Of a stretch of 64,000 bases of DNA, positions 24,101 through 34,854 are shown piece by piece. Location of the stretch: contig NC_069125.1 of the NCBI RefSeq assembly GCF_026914265.1, positions 4,794,117 through 4,858,116 of the forward strand, written 5' to 3'. The DNA is from Mya arenaria (lineage: Eukaryota > Mollusca > Bivalvia > Myida > Myidae). The first letter of the stretch is position 1. The number at the start of each line of letters is the position of its first letter. The notes beneath the pieces were generated by a model. It was not told where the DNA came from and did no database searches. It was given only the letters and a program-made list of their open reading frames with translations. The position numbers were made by a program, and so were the translations under genes.

Positions 24101-27100
24101 CTGTGACAGCTCTTGTTTAACATTACAGTAACTAACAAAATGATGTATCTACTGACACTTGTTTGTTATTTTTTCCAGATTGTTTGCAGACATCATCAAT
24201 GACATTGCCATCTGTCTGGATATTCTCGGACCACATTTTCCGGCTATGTTCACATTTATAGTGTGTGTATCAGGGGTGCTGAAGGTTAGATTGTACCATG
24301 TTTTGTTTCAAAATATAATAGTTTGCTTCCTACAAGAGCTCAATATAAAACTGCTGTAAACCAAAGTGAGGGCCTTTCTTTCAAAGAATCCTAGTAGCTA
24401 GTATAGGGTTTATCGATCATATAAACATCATATAAACATGTGTACACATGTGTATGAGTGTGTGTATGTGTACATAAGTATATAGCTTGTGTTTGTGTTT
24501 TTTCGTGTGTGTTATTAAGAATGCGCTTAGGTGTGGGAATTTATGAGTATGTGTGCATGTCGGAGCATTATTGTTTGTGTATACATGTTTATCCTTACAA
24601 AATGCATAGAAAATTGATGCATAGGTTGAAAATTTTGAATTGTGTGCTGATACATATTTTATGTGCAAAATAAATGAGAAAAAACTATAAGAATCCTTGT
24701 AGCCGTTTTTATGCAGGTATAAACTGCTTTAAGGATTCCCTATGAAATGACCCTCTTTTCTCTGACGATGGTAACCTTGTTTGGAAAAGAACTATTAACT
24801 TAAAATTAAAAAAGAACAGTCACAGAAGTATGACATATGCCCACATTTGGGAAAATGCTAATGGTTAATAAGATATATGCTAAATAAAAGGTTATATGAT
24901 ATGAGATCACAGATATCATACACGAATGGCACCCAAACAACAATAGCCATGTCTGATACATTTTTTGCTACAAAATCCATGAAGATTTGGTACAAATGCA
25001 TAGGACTGTACATAGTATAACAATGGTTTACCTGAGATTATTTATATTTATATATTGATATAGATAAGTGATAGTAGTGTGTTGAAACCTTTACATAGGT
25101 TCTTCATACAGTAGGAATGTCCATGTAAATAATAATGGTTCGAGATATTCCTTAGATTCAAATTATATTAGAAAACAACAATACTTCAATAAGTTTATAA
25201 ATGATGCTTAACTGAAGACATTTTGAGAACAATATCATAAATCCGATGGTGCATCATTTTAAGACAACATGAATTTTCAGTCTTTAATTTCTGATATTCC
25301 CAGCTTATAGAAAATTAACTATCCTATATTGTCAATATTTTCTTTCAGTCCATTGTGGGTGTATCAGGAGGTGCAACACGGGCGGCTTTAACTCAGCACC
25401 AGGCCCGCAGAAACAACATGGCCGATGTCTCTGCTAAAGATGGCAGCCAGGTCAGATTTGAGGAGACATTCTAAAATATTGAATCTTAAACAAACAAAAA
25501 GTTATCGTACGAATGTCATCATATCTGCTTAAGACAAAATATGACTGAAAATAGTATCTTCAAAAAAGAACTATATATGCTTGATTATACTACGGAATAT
25601 ATGACACAATTTTTGTAACAAATATATTCTATAGTTCATAACATGTTCGTAAAATGCTTTCAACAAAACATGAAATACATCTTGTGGTTAACATTATAAC
25701 TGTGTCAGTTTGAGTACTAAACTATTGAATTCGAAAACAACAATACATGAATGTTTTTGATGTCTTATAGGAAACTCTGGTGAACTTGGCGGCCCTTCTC
25801 TGCAGCTTCATTCTCGTACCCATTGTCACTGGACACCATGTGTATGTATAGGTGTTAGTCGCCATAATAAGAACATTATGTCACTTAAAGTCAGCAATTC
25901 AATATCTGATTCCTTTTTCATATGCAGTTATTGAGTTATTGCACCAGGAAAACAAATATAGTAATTTCTTTTTAAAATTTATAAAAAACTCTTAAAGAAG
26001 TAAATATAACGCATATTCTAGAACAACAAAAATAGTGAGTTTAGCTTAATCCTGTTATAAAGGACTTAAGAAGTTTTGAGAAATTGGGGCCAGTTCTTTA
26101 TAACATAAGGAAGCCATACAAAAAAGAATCAAGAATTATTTTTTTATCCCTCCATGTAATTAATATCAACACTGTCCATTTTTAGCTCGTCTGATTTTTT
26201 AAATAAAATGACGAGCTATTGGAGTAACTTGGTTGTCGTCATTGTCGGTGGCGTTGGTTAAGTTTTGCGTTTAGGTCACTTACATGGAAACTATCAAAGC
26301 TATCACTTTGAACCTTGGGGAACTTGTTCATCTAATACCCTTCTTCACATTGTACATGTACCTTAAAGATGCTGAGTCTCACCTGTTTTTTTGGGTAAAA
26401 AACATAAACTTTGATGGATTTTGGTTGATTTCAAGAATGGGACATAGCTTCTTCAATTTTTTTTGGATTGGTTTCAAAACATTTCACAGACAAAAATTGG
26501 ATTATGCCTTCAGTATATCAAACAGGTTTATGAGTCACACATTTGGAAGGGTGGGGGGAGGGGGGGATGATTATGATATATGTCATATTGTTATTATAAC
26601 AATAATGGTCAAAAATAAGATGCAAAACCAATTACCAATTATCACGTGTGTTCTTCCTCAGGTTGATATGGACCCTCTATATTCTGTTTACCTGCCTTCA
26701 TCTGTACTCAAACTTCTCGGCTGTACGTTGTGTTGTCATGGAAACGCTAAACCAGGCCCGTCTCCACATTTTACTGCAGGAATATTTTAAAACAGGAACC
26801 ATTCTTTCACCTAGGATAGTAAACAGCAGGGAACCAGTGCTTTGGAGTAGGTGGAATTATCAGTTTCTGGCTTGATATTAAATCAGTTCTTCGGCATTAT
26901 ATATTCATAGTAATTTTCACAAAATACAAGATTAACTGAGATTGTAACCTATACTAGGATGAATTGTAGTATTTTGAATGGTTTAGTGTTTGATTACAAA
27001 TATTTAGGAATTTCTTTCAATATATGTAGAAATTAAATAATGGATTTTATTTTTGATAAACAGTATTGACAAAAGTTGTTGGTTTTTGTGAGACCCAAAC

Positions 27101-30100
27101 TTTTGCGTTATTTATCCGAGCTAATCTGTATTACATATGTACATTGTTTCAAAACTAATATTTTTGCATATATTACAGGTACCCGAAGAACTTTAGATAT
27201 TAAATTAGGTGTTTCCATCTCAAGTTTAGCCAAAAGGTATGGTCAAATAAACATCAAGTTTGTGTTTATTAACTTAATTTAATGATAGAAGCAATGCTCA
27301 TTCATTACGACATTTCCCCACTATATAAGGTGTGAATTAACAGTGTTATCGGGGTAGTTCTTATGTAATATTTTAGTTTATACTTAGTTTATACTTATTA
27401 TTTTAGCTCAATTTTTCAATACAGTTGACAGCTGATATGAATCTCTCTTCAAATCTTAAGTCCATTTTCTGGGTATAATATAATAGGGTTATTAGTACTG
27501 CGTTTTGATCCGGGAGGTTGTATTCGACTCGAGTGGATTTTTGCAGATTCGGATTTCTCGAGATCAAAATCTGCAAGAATCCATTAGAGTCGAATACGAC
27601 ATTCTGGATCAAAACGCAGTACTAATAACCCTTTTATTATATACATTACTGGTTAAATCACTTAATAGCCAAAATGTTTCATAATAAATGTCATTTTAAC
27701 GACACACTATTTTGTTCTATGACGTCATTTTAACATCGCGCAATGATACTTGTTATGACGTGACAAGAGTGGAATATGGCCGTATTGCACTGGAGTGGAA
27801 TACGGACTACCATATTTTGTGATATTTATTGCATGTGGATTTTTGATTGGTATATAATAAAAACCAGTACCATTCTCATTCATCAGAGGTTTGATAATGA
27901 TAAATCTAATGCATAGCATCTAGACTCTGGTGTATAAGAATGACCAGAACTGGTGTCTTTTTTGCGAGGCCATAAGAAAGTCCTTTTGTTTGTGTAATAT
28001 TTTGGTAAGACTCAAAGCTGCACTCTCAAATATATACCATTTTAACAACTTTTTAATTTTTTGTCTTTGAAAGAGCATTTTTTTTGCATAAATATCTGCA
28101 AACCAATGATATAAGATTGCTGACAAAAAATCAGTTCGTAGATTTTCATATTTCCGTTCGAAAATGTATGTTTTATGACTTAAACCGTTACTAACGGTTT
28201 AAGAAAAATGCATAAAACTTCCATTTTTGAACTTAATTATATACATGTGCGATTTGATTTTTGTCAGCAGTCTTATATAACTGGTGTCCATGGGTGTTCG
28301 CAAAAAAAGGCTCGTTCCAAGACAAAAAATAAAAAAGTTGTCAACACGTTCAATCTGTGAGAGTGCAGCTTTAAGAGTTACGAAATAAGTTTCAAAGTGC
28401 AACGGCTTTTTCTGTAAGTTTTCACTTGATGGCAGTTGATGCATGCCTTCATCCTTTTTTCAGATCCCCAGATATGCAACACTTGTTAGAAATATTTAAA
28501 AAGAGGGGTTACCTATTATGGACAGAAAATAAAGGTATGGAAAATTATTTTTATTGCCCTAGTTTAGATTGTTTAAATGTTAAAACAACATGTAGATGTA
28601 AAGCATGCCAACCCGTTCCAAGTGAATAAATCTCAATGAAGTACTGATGTTAAGAAACTTTTTGAGAATATTCTTTGCCTTTGTCCATATGGTTCCGAGT
28701 CCGTTAGTATCATTCGGGTCATATCCAATAGCTGTAGTCATGCTATATTTAAGAGAATAAATACTTCTATAAACAAAAACAATTAGAGTACAATGTTATT
28801 ATATCCAGGTTCAGTAAACATCAGTCTGTCTAGCTCCTCCGGTGATTTGGATCAACTGAAGGCTTGCTACCATGCAGAGCTGCTGAACTTCCTTCGGGAG
28901 GGAAAATCTCTTGTAAGTTTGTAAACCCAAGACTTGTATGCCTCGGAAAGGGGGGCACATTGTATTAAGCCTTAATGTCAACTCGTTTGTCCGTTCCAAC
29001 AGTTCCAAATCAGTAACTGACGAAAGCGCCTCAAATTTGGTAGGCACTATGGTCATGACCAGCAAACCCCTATTGATTATAAAGCCAGTATGTCAAAAGT
29101 TAAGGTTGCTGTTACTGAGCTAAAAGCTGTTTCTGATTAATAACTGAAGAATGCTTTGGCTCAGGGGCTGTGATTACGAACAGTCTCAAGTCCAAATCTA
29201 GACTCAGACTCGGAAAAGCATTTTTTAAAGGAAGAAAAATCATATTTATTTCATTTCTTTTACAAAAAAATGATAAATATTAGTTAAATATTCATATAGC
29301 AATATGTTTCAGTAAATTTTAACATCAATACTCTGATAAAAGGAAAATTACAATGGAATGAAGTTTTGCAATAATGAGTCTTGAGTCTGAACTCAGACTT
29401 GAGACTGTTCGTAATCACTGCCCCAGGACCCTCAAACTTATTAGGCAGATGATAATGACAAGCAGATGACCCCTTTTTTAGTTTTGAGATCATTAGAACA
29501 AAAGTCAAGGCCATAGTGACCTTGTTACATATTAATATAAGCTCACAAAAATTTCAAGCTCTATACGAAAGTGATATACGCATGACAAGTGATATACGCA
29601 TGAAAAGTGATATACGCATGAAAAGTGATATACGCATGACATTTATGTTCCATCTTAAAGGTCAAGGTCACATTTTGTGGTCAAAGTTGAACAAGCAAAT
29701 TAGTATCTTAAACCTGATAATGGTAATTCAATCAATTTTCACAGATTTGTCACCTCTTAAAGGTGTTTGTTGAGACAACTGGGATTTCAATCAAACCCTT
29801 TCACCCTTTCATCCATATATGATATATACCAATGGCTACATTATCTATACAACAACGCTCAACTGGGTACATAATTTTATGTTGTTTTCTGTGAAAGCTC
29901 TTGTTTAATTCTACGATAACAAAACTTAAGTAATCATTTAACTTGTGGTTAAATGTCAAGGTCGCATTAACTGTTAGTATGTGATTCTGAGAATAGAAAG
30001 GTCAAGGATGTTCAAATTTTATGGATAAAAACAAGTAAAATCGTAATGGTTAATTATACATGTGCATACAGCAATTGGCAAGATGATTTTTACTTAGTTG

Positions 30101-33100
30101 GTAAAATAAACATTTTGATAGTAGTTCATATTTTTTTATTAAACCGAAATTGTTAGATAAATTGACAGTTTGAGGCATTGACCATGTCTGTTGAATTTGG
30201 CCACAATTGTTTGACTGGCCAAAGATCTGGGTATATAACTAGGGAGAGTATACAATCCGCCCATATAAGGCCTCTACAGAGGTATAGGTAAGAAAAACAC
30301 AGCACTAGGGTCTAACTTTTTTAATTCTTTACCAATTTAATAAATGTTGGTATTGTTGTAAAGAAGAAACAACCAGCTTTCAGAAAATAGTTTTGGTTCT
30401 TAATTACTAGTTTAAAAAATTATGCTAATATTATCTTAAAGTCATCTTTGAAAATCGCGTATTTTCACACAGAGAAACAGGTATGAAAAACACGGCCCTA
30501 GGGTCTAACTTTTTTAATTATTGATACTTTTTTAAAGTTTTGGTATTATTGTAAAGAAGGAACAACCAGCTTTCAGAAAATGTGTTTAGTTGAAAATTCC
30601 TACCTTTATAAGCTAGGCAAATAATATCTGAAAGTCATCGTTGAAATTCGCGTAAAATTGCACAGAAGTGCAAGTATGGAAAAACACGGCACTAGTGTCT
30701 AACTATTTTAATTCTTTATCAATTTTGGTATCGTTGCAAAGTAGACATAACCAGCTTTTAGAAAATGGTTTTGGTTTTAAATTCCTACCTTTATAAGCTA
30801 CGCAAATAATGTCTAAAAGTCATCGTTGAAATTCGCGTCATATCGCACAGAAGCGCAAGTATGGAAAAACACGGCCCTAGTGTCTCACTATTTTTTTTTA
30901 TTTTATTTTTTTTTATTTTTTTTCACGTACATGATTTATTCAACAATATGCATTTTACATAACATAGTATGACATTACATAATACCAATTTACAAGCGTG
31001 CTATAAGAATGCAGATATGTTATTTATGAATAATAATTGAGATACTATGAATGTAGAACCAATCTAAACCAAAAAAAGACTGGGGAAAAAAAGGAAGGAA
31101 AAGAAAAAAAAATCACAAAACATGCATGTTAATGATCTAATTGTACAAATGAATAAAACAATGTATCGAAATGAACAAACAACTTTTGAAAAAGTATAGT
31201 TACAAAAACAAATTTCTTACAATTGCCCAATTACTTTTAAATTTATCTGAGATATTTGTATTTTTATAAATGTTCCATGCTAACTGAAGGCTATTTCTGA
31301 AACCAATTACTGTTGGAACACACTTTTTTCTTTTACACAAAAAAATAAATTTCTTATATTCTAATAAAAGTATATCAAATTTAAAGTTATTATTCCCAGA
31401 ACCTAACAATACATACATACTGTTTATGACAATACTTGAGTCATTTGTATTCAATTTTTGTAGCATATCCGGCTGTATTTTATTGCAATCCCAAAATAGA
31501 TGTAAAAGAGTTTCTTTACAGCATTCACAAAAGGAGCAATTATCATTTTCAACTAGCTTCATTTTATATAATAATGAGTTTGTTGGTGTCTCACCATTTT
31601 AATTCTTTATCAATTTAATAAATTTTGGTATCGTTGCAAATAAGTTTGATAATGACAATAAAATAGGGTTATTAGTAGTGATGAAGCGATTATCGAGTAC
31701 AATCGATAAATCGTCGCTGACAATGCTATGTCTGCGACAATCGATAGTGGTTGTCCAAAATCGAAGTCGCTAATGCTACTTTCGGTAACTGCGTTTGTTT
31801 TGTGGTAAAAGTCGAGTTAATGTAAATTTTTCTTTCAGGTAAATTCTCGTTGAGTTCATTTAAACAAGAGATGTCACTCTCTTATACAAATGCGGTGAAT
31901 GTAAACACTTTTGCTTAAAAACTTACAACCTCTCCCCAAATTATAAATTAATCTTAATTGTTTTTATATTTCATAAAACATTCTTCAATAACCTGTCTCT
32001 ATGATGTAGTGGGTCCGGTCTTTCCTGTAAACACCGGGGATCCCGGCTCGATGCATTCTGTTTTTAAAACTGTTTTTGGTTTGGTTTGTAATTAACTAAA
32101 TTACTTTTTTGTTGAAAGTTTTATGAAATTAAGATATTCTAATGAAATGTTAAATTTAAGAGGTTCACAAAAATTTAATATGCATTTACATGGATATAAT
32201 ATTAAGATAACTTACATGTTCCAGTGTGCATCATTTTGCAGTAATATATAATGTTCAATTATCAAATATGTGTTGTGCTGTAATGTTTTTTTTGTTTAGT
32301 TGTTAAAAGACAGGAAGGGGTTATGGAAATTTACTTTCTGTTGCAAAAAGCATGTCTATAGCATCACACATACTGAATCCAGGTTAAACCATTTAAATAC
32401 TCGTGATACTATGTATAAATAATGTATTCTTTACTGATATTATGAACTTTCGATTATTGTCCGATAGTAGATTGAACTGCTTGGTCCGATTCGATTCGAT
32501 TATCGACAGCAAATGGAGTCCGATTTTCAAACACTAGTTATTAGTACTGCGTTTTGTTTCGGAAAGTTGTATTCGACTCGAGTGGATTTTTGCTTGTGCC
32601 TCGTGAAATCAAAATCTGCAAAAATCCACGAGAATTGAAGACGACATTCCGGATCAAAACCCAGTACTAATAACCCTTTTATTATATACATTACTGGTTA
32701 GATCACTTAAAAGCCACATGTTTTCATAATAATTGTCATTTTAACGGCGCACCGTTTTGTTTCATGACGTCATTTTAACATCACGCAACGATACTTGTTA
32801 TGATGTGATGTCAAAAGAGTGGAATATGGCCGTATTGCACTGGAGTATTTTGCGATATGAATTGCGTGTGGATTTATGATGGGTATATAGTAAACTCGTA
32901 CTCATTATATGAACACTTTAATATGTAGGTTAAGGTTATGTTTTTATTTCTTTACAGACAGTGCCTCCAGATATAAAGGTTACAGAAGATAGTACATTGG
33001 AAGGTAAACATTTTGTTGTATGCCAATAAAGATAGTAATGGCTACAAGCTATCTAAGATGTGGTTGAAGATCTGATTTATTGAATACTAAGATGCTGAAA

Positions 33101-34854
33101 TATTTTGTTTAGGTTGCTTAATTGGACAGCATCTTAAGGAACTTTAACAACAAAAATGTGAAATTTGGACCCCTGGTGACCTAATTTTCTTATGCCCCCC
33201 TTGGAAGAAGTGGGGATATAGTCCTGCACCTGTCTGTCGGTCGCTCAGTCGGCAGACCTAAGCTAATAATAAGTTTGGCCTAGCGATAATAGTGAAATGT
33301 CAGGACCTTTGGTACACAAACTTGACTTCAAGGCTGGACCTGACCAGTAGATGAATCTGATTGATATTGAGGTCATTATGTAAAGCATGTCCAAGTGATA
33401 ATTTAACAATCCCTGCACCAATGGCCTTTAAACTTGACCAGAAGGTTGGGCATCCAATAGCTGGACCTGTATGATTTTGAGACCTTGATCTTTGGTCCCC
33501 AAACTTGAAATAAAGGTCGGGCCATCAGGTCCAGAGGTCATGGTCACAACGACCTTGAAGGAGAAAAGTTTGTCTGAGTAATAAATTGACGATGCTTGTA
33601 TCGATGGTCCTCAAACTTGTGTAGTAGATGACCCCTTTTGATTGTGACCTCATAAGGACAAAGGTCAAATGTCATATGTACTACTATCGGAAGGATACAT
33701 GTTTGTCAGTCATCTCAGCCTGATTTAGAACTGTTCCTATTATCCTCAAACTTTGAATAATCATTTTTTATTATTATTGCATTTATGTTCAATTCATATG
33801 ACATTAAAAATAGAAAGAAAAAAAAGGCATCAATCTCTTTTGTTCATCTTTAAACCTGCTTCAAAGGCATCTTATGTGAAATAAAAATCAGCTGGCATTT
33901 CAGACCATGCATATTTTATCTAATTGTCCAAATATTTCTGACAACATGACGCTTAGGGGGGCATACTGTTTGACAAACAACTCTTGGTTTGGTTTAATTT
34001 AAAATTGTAATAACATATTATATATGTGTTTTATCCTTCAAAGATTGTATAATGCATTATGTCCGAACTCTAAAGGTTTATGTATACGGTGCTAAGGTAA
34101 TCTATTCAATACCATCAAATGCCTTTCAAATGATACCTACATTATATGGAGTCATGTGGAATAAAAATTTAACATCAAGGGTAATTAGGTAACAAATAAG
34201 CATTCGGAGCTTCTTGGCCATTTTTATCAAAAACAACCTCGGATGTATGCCGGTATACGAGTTGAAGTAGTTCGTAATTTTTTTAATAATATTATTAATT
34301 AAATGTAGTGTTTTAGAGTTGTATTTTTTATCTAAGTTTAAATTGATTGCCATTGAAGTGTATTATTGCAAACGTAGTTAAAATTCCCACGAGTTAAGTC
34401 ATAAAGTTTAACTGCAAAATAAAATTACTACGCGATCTACTTGCAGCGGACTTAAACGTACCACTTTGTGAGTATGTAAACCGTCCAAATACATCCGAGG
34501 TTGTTTTCGATTAAAATGGCCGAGGAGCTCCGAATGCCAAATAAGAACTAGCTGATTTGTTTGTCGGATGTCTTAATTATCTGAATTCACGCCTTGTAGG
34601 GATCGCTTGCACGCATAACTCCATGTACATTTGTAAAACAGTTGTACCAAGCTTAAACATCCTTACGACTTTATTTTTCAGCTGATCTGGCAGGTGAAAA
34701 TAACACATGGAGTTTTGCAGATGAAACATTTCCGCGGTTCCTTGAAGACCTTTCATCACATGACTGGAACACTGGGGTCCTCTTGTTAGGGGCTGACGAG
34801 TGGAGAACTCATCTAGGGCCAGGGGTTGCCTCCAGACATGTCAAACAATTATGA
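18115..34854 (+). CDS. RUSF1: RUSF1, RUS family member 1 (DUF647), 14 exons
   Basis: Exons are 18115-18282, 18764-18841, 19464-19578, 20628-20673, 22546-22578, 24179-24284, 25349-25450, 25771-25841, 26662-26846, 27179-27236, 28464-28534, 28809-28912, 32958-33003 and 34682-34854. All are GT-AG and in phase, giving 451 residues (human RUSF1, C16orf58, is about 468). Exon 2 (FLPQGYPDSVSDDYL) matches the family start of DUF647. Exon 7 carries the hallmark SGGATRAALTQHQARRNNM and exon 9 carries AVRCVVMETLNQARL. The C-terminal exon has FPRFLEDL and DEWR as in vertebrates. Plant RUS1/RUS2 act in root UV-B sensing and vitamin B6 homeostasis; the animal protein is poorly characterised and probably membrane-associated. 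The start could also be the ATG at 18139 or 18163, since the first 56 residues are weakly conserved. No break is seen. Confidence 0.94.
18885..19133. repeat. 83-bp tandem triplication in RUSF1 intron 2
   Basis: Three nearly perfect copies start at 18885, 18968 and 19051 (TTGATCCATTATTTTAGAAT). The copies are almost free of substitutions, so the amplification is recent. Confidence 0.9.
19579..20627. other. RUSF1 intron 3
   Basis: Intronic DNA between exons 3 and 4. A phrase at 19602 (ATGTGTTTCCGGTA) has a near reverse complement at 20052 (TTACCGGAAACACACG), perhaps the ends of an old element. The intervening arms do not pair well, so I do not call it. No gene is seen. Confidence 0.35.
21053..21509. 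mobile_element. TTAA-ended MITE with tRNA-like core, copy 1
   Basis: The ends TTAAAGGGGCTGTAC and GTATAGTCCCTTTAA are imperfect inverted repeats with TTAA at both outer edges. The middle contains a tRNA-derived segment (21313-21383). The copy at 35763-36248 is the same family in reverse orientation. It shares TGTACAATGCATTGAA-type and ATTACTAGGTATGTCTACC-type phrases. TTAA target duplication is typical of piggyBac elements; a tRNA head is typical of SINEs, so its class is ambiguous. Confidence 0.65.
21313..21383 (+). other. tRNA-like sequence inside the TTAA element
   Basis: GCCTTCGTAGCTCAATGGAT has the form of a tRNA 5' end with an A box, and GGTCTCCGACTCC is a decayed B box 50 bp later. 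The body does not fold as an intact tRNA and there is no matching acceptor 3' strand. It is a tRNA-derived module, not a functional tRNA gene. Confidence 0.6.
21506..21971. mobile_element. Second TTAA-ended MITE, abutting the first
   Basis: The left end TTAAAAGGGCTCGATACCAG and right end TCTGGTGTCTAGCCCCTTTAA are inverted repeats. It shares TGTACAATGCATTGAA with the preceding element but lacks the tRNA-like core. It shares the TTAA with the element at 21053-21509, so the two lie back to back in RUSF1 intron 4. Confidence 0.6.
22050..22522. repeat. 28-bp minisatellite in RUSF1 intron 4
   Basis: About 17 units of TATGAACATGTTAGACTGGT plus TATACGCC repeat with an exact 28-bp period. Variants differ at a few positions (TTAGACT/TTTGACT, CCTATG/CCTGTG). 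The array ends only about 24 bp before the 33-nt exon 5, so it sits in the branch-point zone. Confidence 0.93.
22849..24118. repeat. Dispersed bivalve-type repeat with ~180-bp internal units
   Basis: It begins TAGCTCGACTATTCGAAGAA and ends GCGGAATAGTCGAGCGCGCT and TGACAGCTCTTGTTTAA; the ends contain an inverted GACTATTC/GAATAGTC pair. Inside, the phrase AAATTCTGGTTAAGGTTTT recurs at 23087, 23267, 23416, 23592 and 23771, so about six ~150-180 bp units are present. I recall similar repeats from bivalve genomes. It has no coding capacity and fills RUSF1 intron 5. Confidence 0.7.
24285..25348. other. RUSF1 intron 6
   Basis: Intronic, with a TG/TA-rich low-complexity patch at about 24425-24560. 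Small frames on both strands there are products of that composition. Nothing else is recognised. Confidence 0.4.
26183..26560. repeat. Fragment of a GAGCTA-type dispersed repeat
   Basis: TAGCTCGTCTGATTTTTTAA and ATGACGAGCTATTGGAGTAA followed by GTCATTGTCGGTGGCGTTGG resemble the start of the repeat at 22849. It is probably a related family. The 168-codon frame at 26284-26790 overlaps it and runs into RUSF1 exon 9 in the wrong frame. Confidence 0.45.
27476..27870. mobile_element. Foldback MITE, family B, copy 1
   Basis: GGGTTATTAGTACTGCGTTT at 27486 is mirrored by AAACGCAGTACTAATAACCC ending at 27632, forming a ~150-bp hairpin. A further ~230 bp to about 27870 is shared with the copy at 31659-32895. 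That tail includes GAGTGGAATATGGCCGTATT. It has no coding capacity. Confidence 0.7.
28011..28374. mobile_element. Foldback MITE, family A, copy 3
   Basis: The right end CTGTGAGAGTGCAGCTTTAA is intact; the left end is slightly decayed (CTCAAAGCTGCACTCTCA). Internal arms with ATAAGATTGCTGAC and GTCAGCAGTCTTATAT pair. It lies in RUSF1 intron 10, 90 bp before exon 11. Confidence 0.75.
29164..29424. mobile_element. Foldback MITE inside a dispersed repeat
   Basis: GGGGCTGTGATTACGAACAG is mirrored by CTGTTCGTAATCACTGCCCC at the far end, 261 bp away. Inner arms with AGTCTCAAGTC and GACTTGAGACT also pair. TCAGG on the left and CCAGG on the right may be a short target duplication. The host repeat resumes directly after it. 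Confidence 0.75.
29570..29642. repeat. 18-bp tandem repeat, four copies
   Basis: GTGATATACGCATGAAAA occurs four times in a row with one or two changes, inside the dispersed repeat of RUSF1 intron 12. Confidence 0.85.
30230..31655. repeat. ~190-bp tandem array, interrupted by a LINE
   Basis: The phrase AAAAACACGGCCCTAGGGTC or variants recurs near 30291, 30485, 30678 and 30863, about 186-193 bp apart. Each unit continues with TTTAATTCTTTA and AACCAGCTTTCAGAAAAT. The fourth unit is cut by a LINE at 30895 and resumes at 31586. Confidence 0.8.
30895..31585 (-). mobile_element. 5'-truncated LINE with RT zinc-binding C-terminus
   Basis: The minus strand encodes a 120-codon frame (31562 down to 31200). 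It has C-X2-C-X8-H-X4-C with ETLLHLFWDC, as in the zinc-binding domain after reverse transcriptase in non-LTR retrotransposons. The T-rich stretch at about 30891-30923 on the plus strand is the A-rich 3' tail. The flanks are a 15-bp target duplication with one mismatch, GTGTCTCACTATTTT at 30880-30894 and GTGTCTCACCATTTT at 31586-31600. Only the last part of ORF2 and about 300 bp of 3' UTR remain. The clade is not determined. Confidence 0.88.
31659..32895. mobile_element. Foldback MITE, family B, copy 2, split by a hAT element
   Basis: The first ~17 bp (AATAGGGTTATTAG) and the rest from 32537 (TTATTAGTACTGCG onward to about 32895) match the copy at 27476-27870. An 861-bp element sits between the two parts. 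The tail includes GAGTGGAATATGGCCGTATT as in copy 1. Confidence 0.8.
31676..32536. mobile_element. Non-autonomous hAT-like element, 861 bp
   Basis: The left end TAGTGATGAAGCGATTATCG and right end CGATTTTCAAACACTA are imperfect inverted repeats of the TAGTG type. A perfect 8-bp duplication, GTTATTAG, flanks it at 31668-31675 and 32537-32544. Eight-base duplications and TAGTG/CAGTG ends are typical of hAT elements. No transposase frame is present. Confidence 0.88.
33190..33985. repeat. Dispersed repeat, TGCCCCCC ends
   Basis: It starts TTATGCCCCCCTTGGAAGAA with CTGTCTGTCGGTCGCTCAGT, and ends GGGGGGCATACTGTTTGACAA with CAACTCTTG. The TGCCCCCC/GGGGGGCA pair is inverted. I recall this type as abundant in bivalves. 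It lies in RUSF1 intron 13 and is non-coding. Confidence 0.6.
34192..34545. mobile_element. Foldback MITE with ~56-bp arms in RUSF1 intron 13
   Basis: The left arm (34192-34247, containing CATTCGGAGCTTCTTGGCCA and ACAACCTCGGATGTA) is mirrored by the right arm (34490-34545, TACATCCGAGGTTGTTTTCG and TGGCCGAGGAGCTCCGAATG). It ends 136 bp before the last RUSF1 exon. Confidence 0.8.

Larger units (their letters stand above)
28930..29895. repeat. Dispersed repeat interrupted by a MITE
   Basis: Phrases such as GGTAGGCACTATGGTCATGA, TTATTAGGCAGATGATAATG and CAAGGTCACATTTTGTGGTC belong to a repeat type I recall as common in bivalves. It ends with TGTGAAAGCTCTTGTTTAA. The repeat is split by the foldback element at 29164-29424. 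Confidence 0.5.

Noticed and set aside
26284-26790. 168-codon plus frame
   Set aside because: It starts in a dispersed repeat and overlaps RUSF1 exon 9 in the wrong frame.
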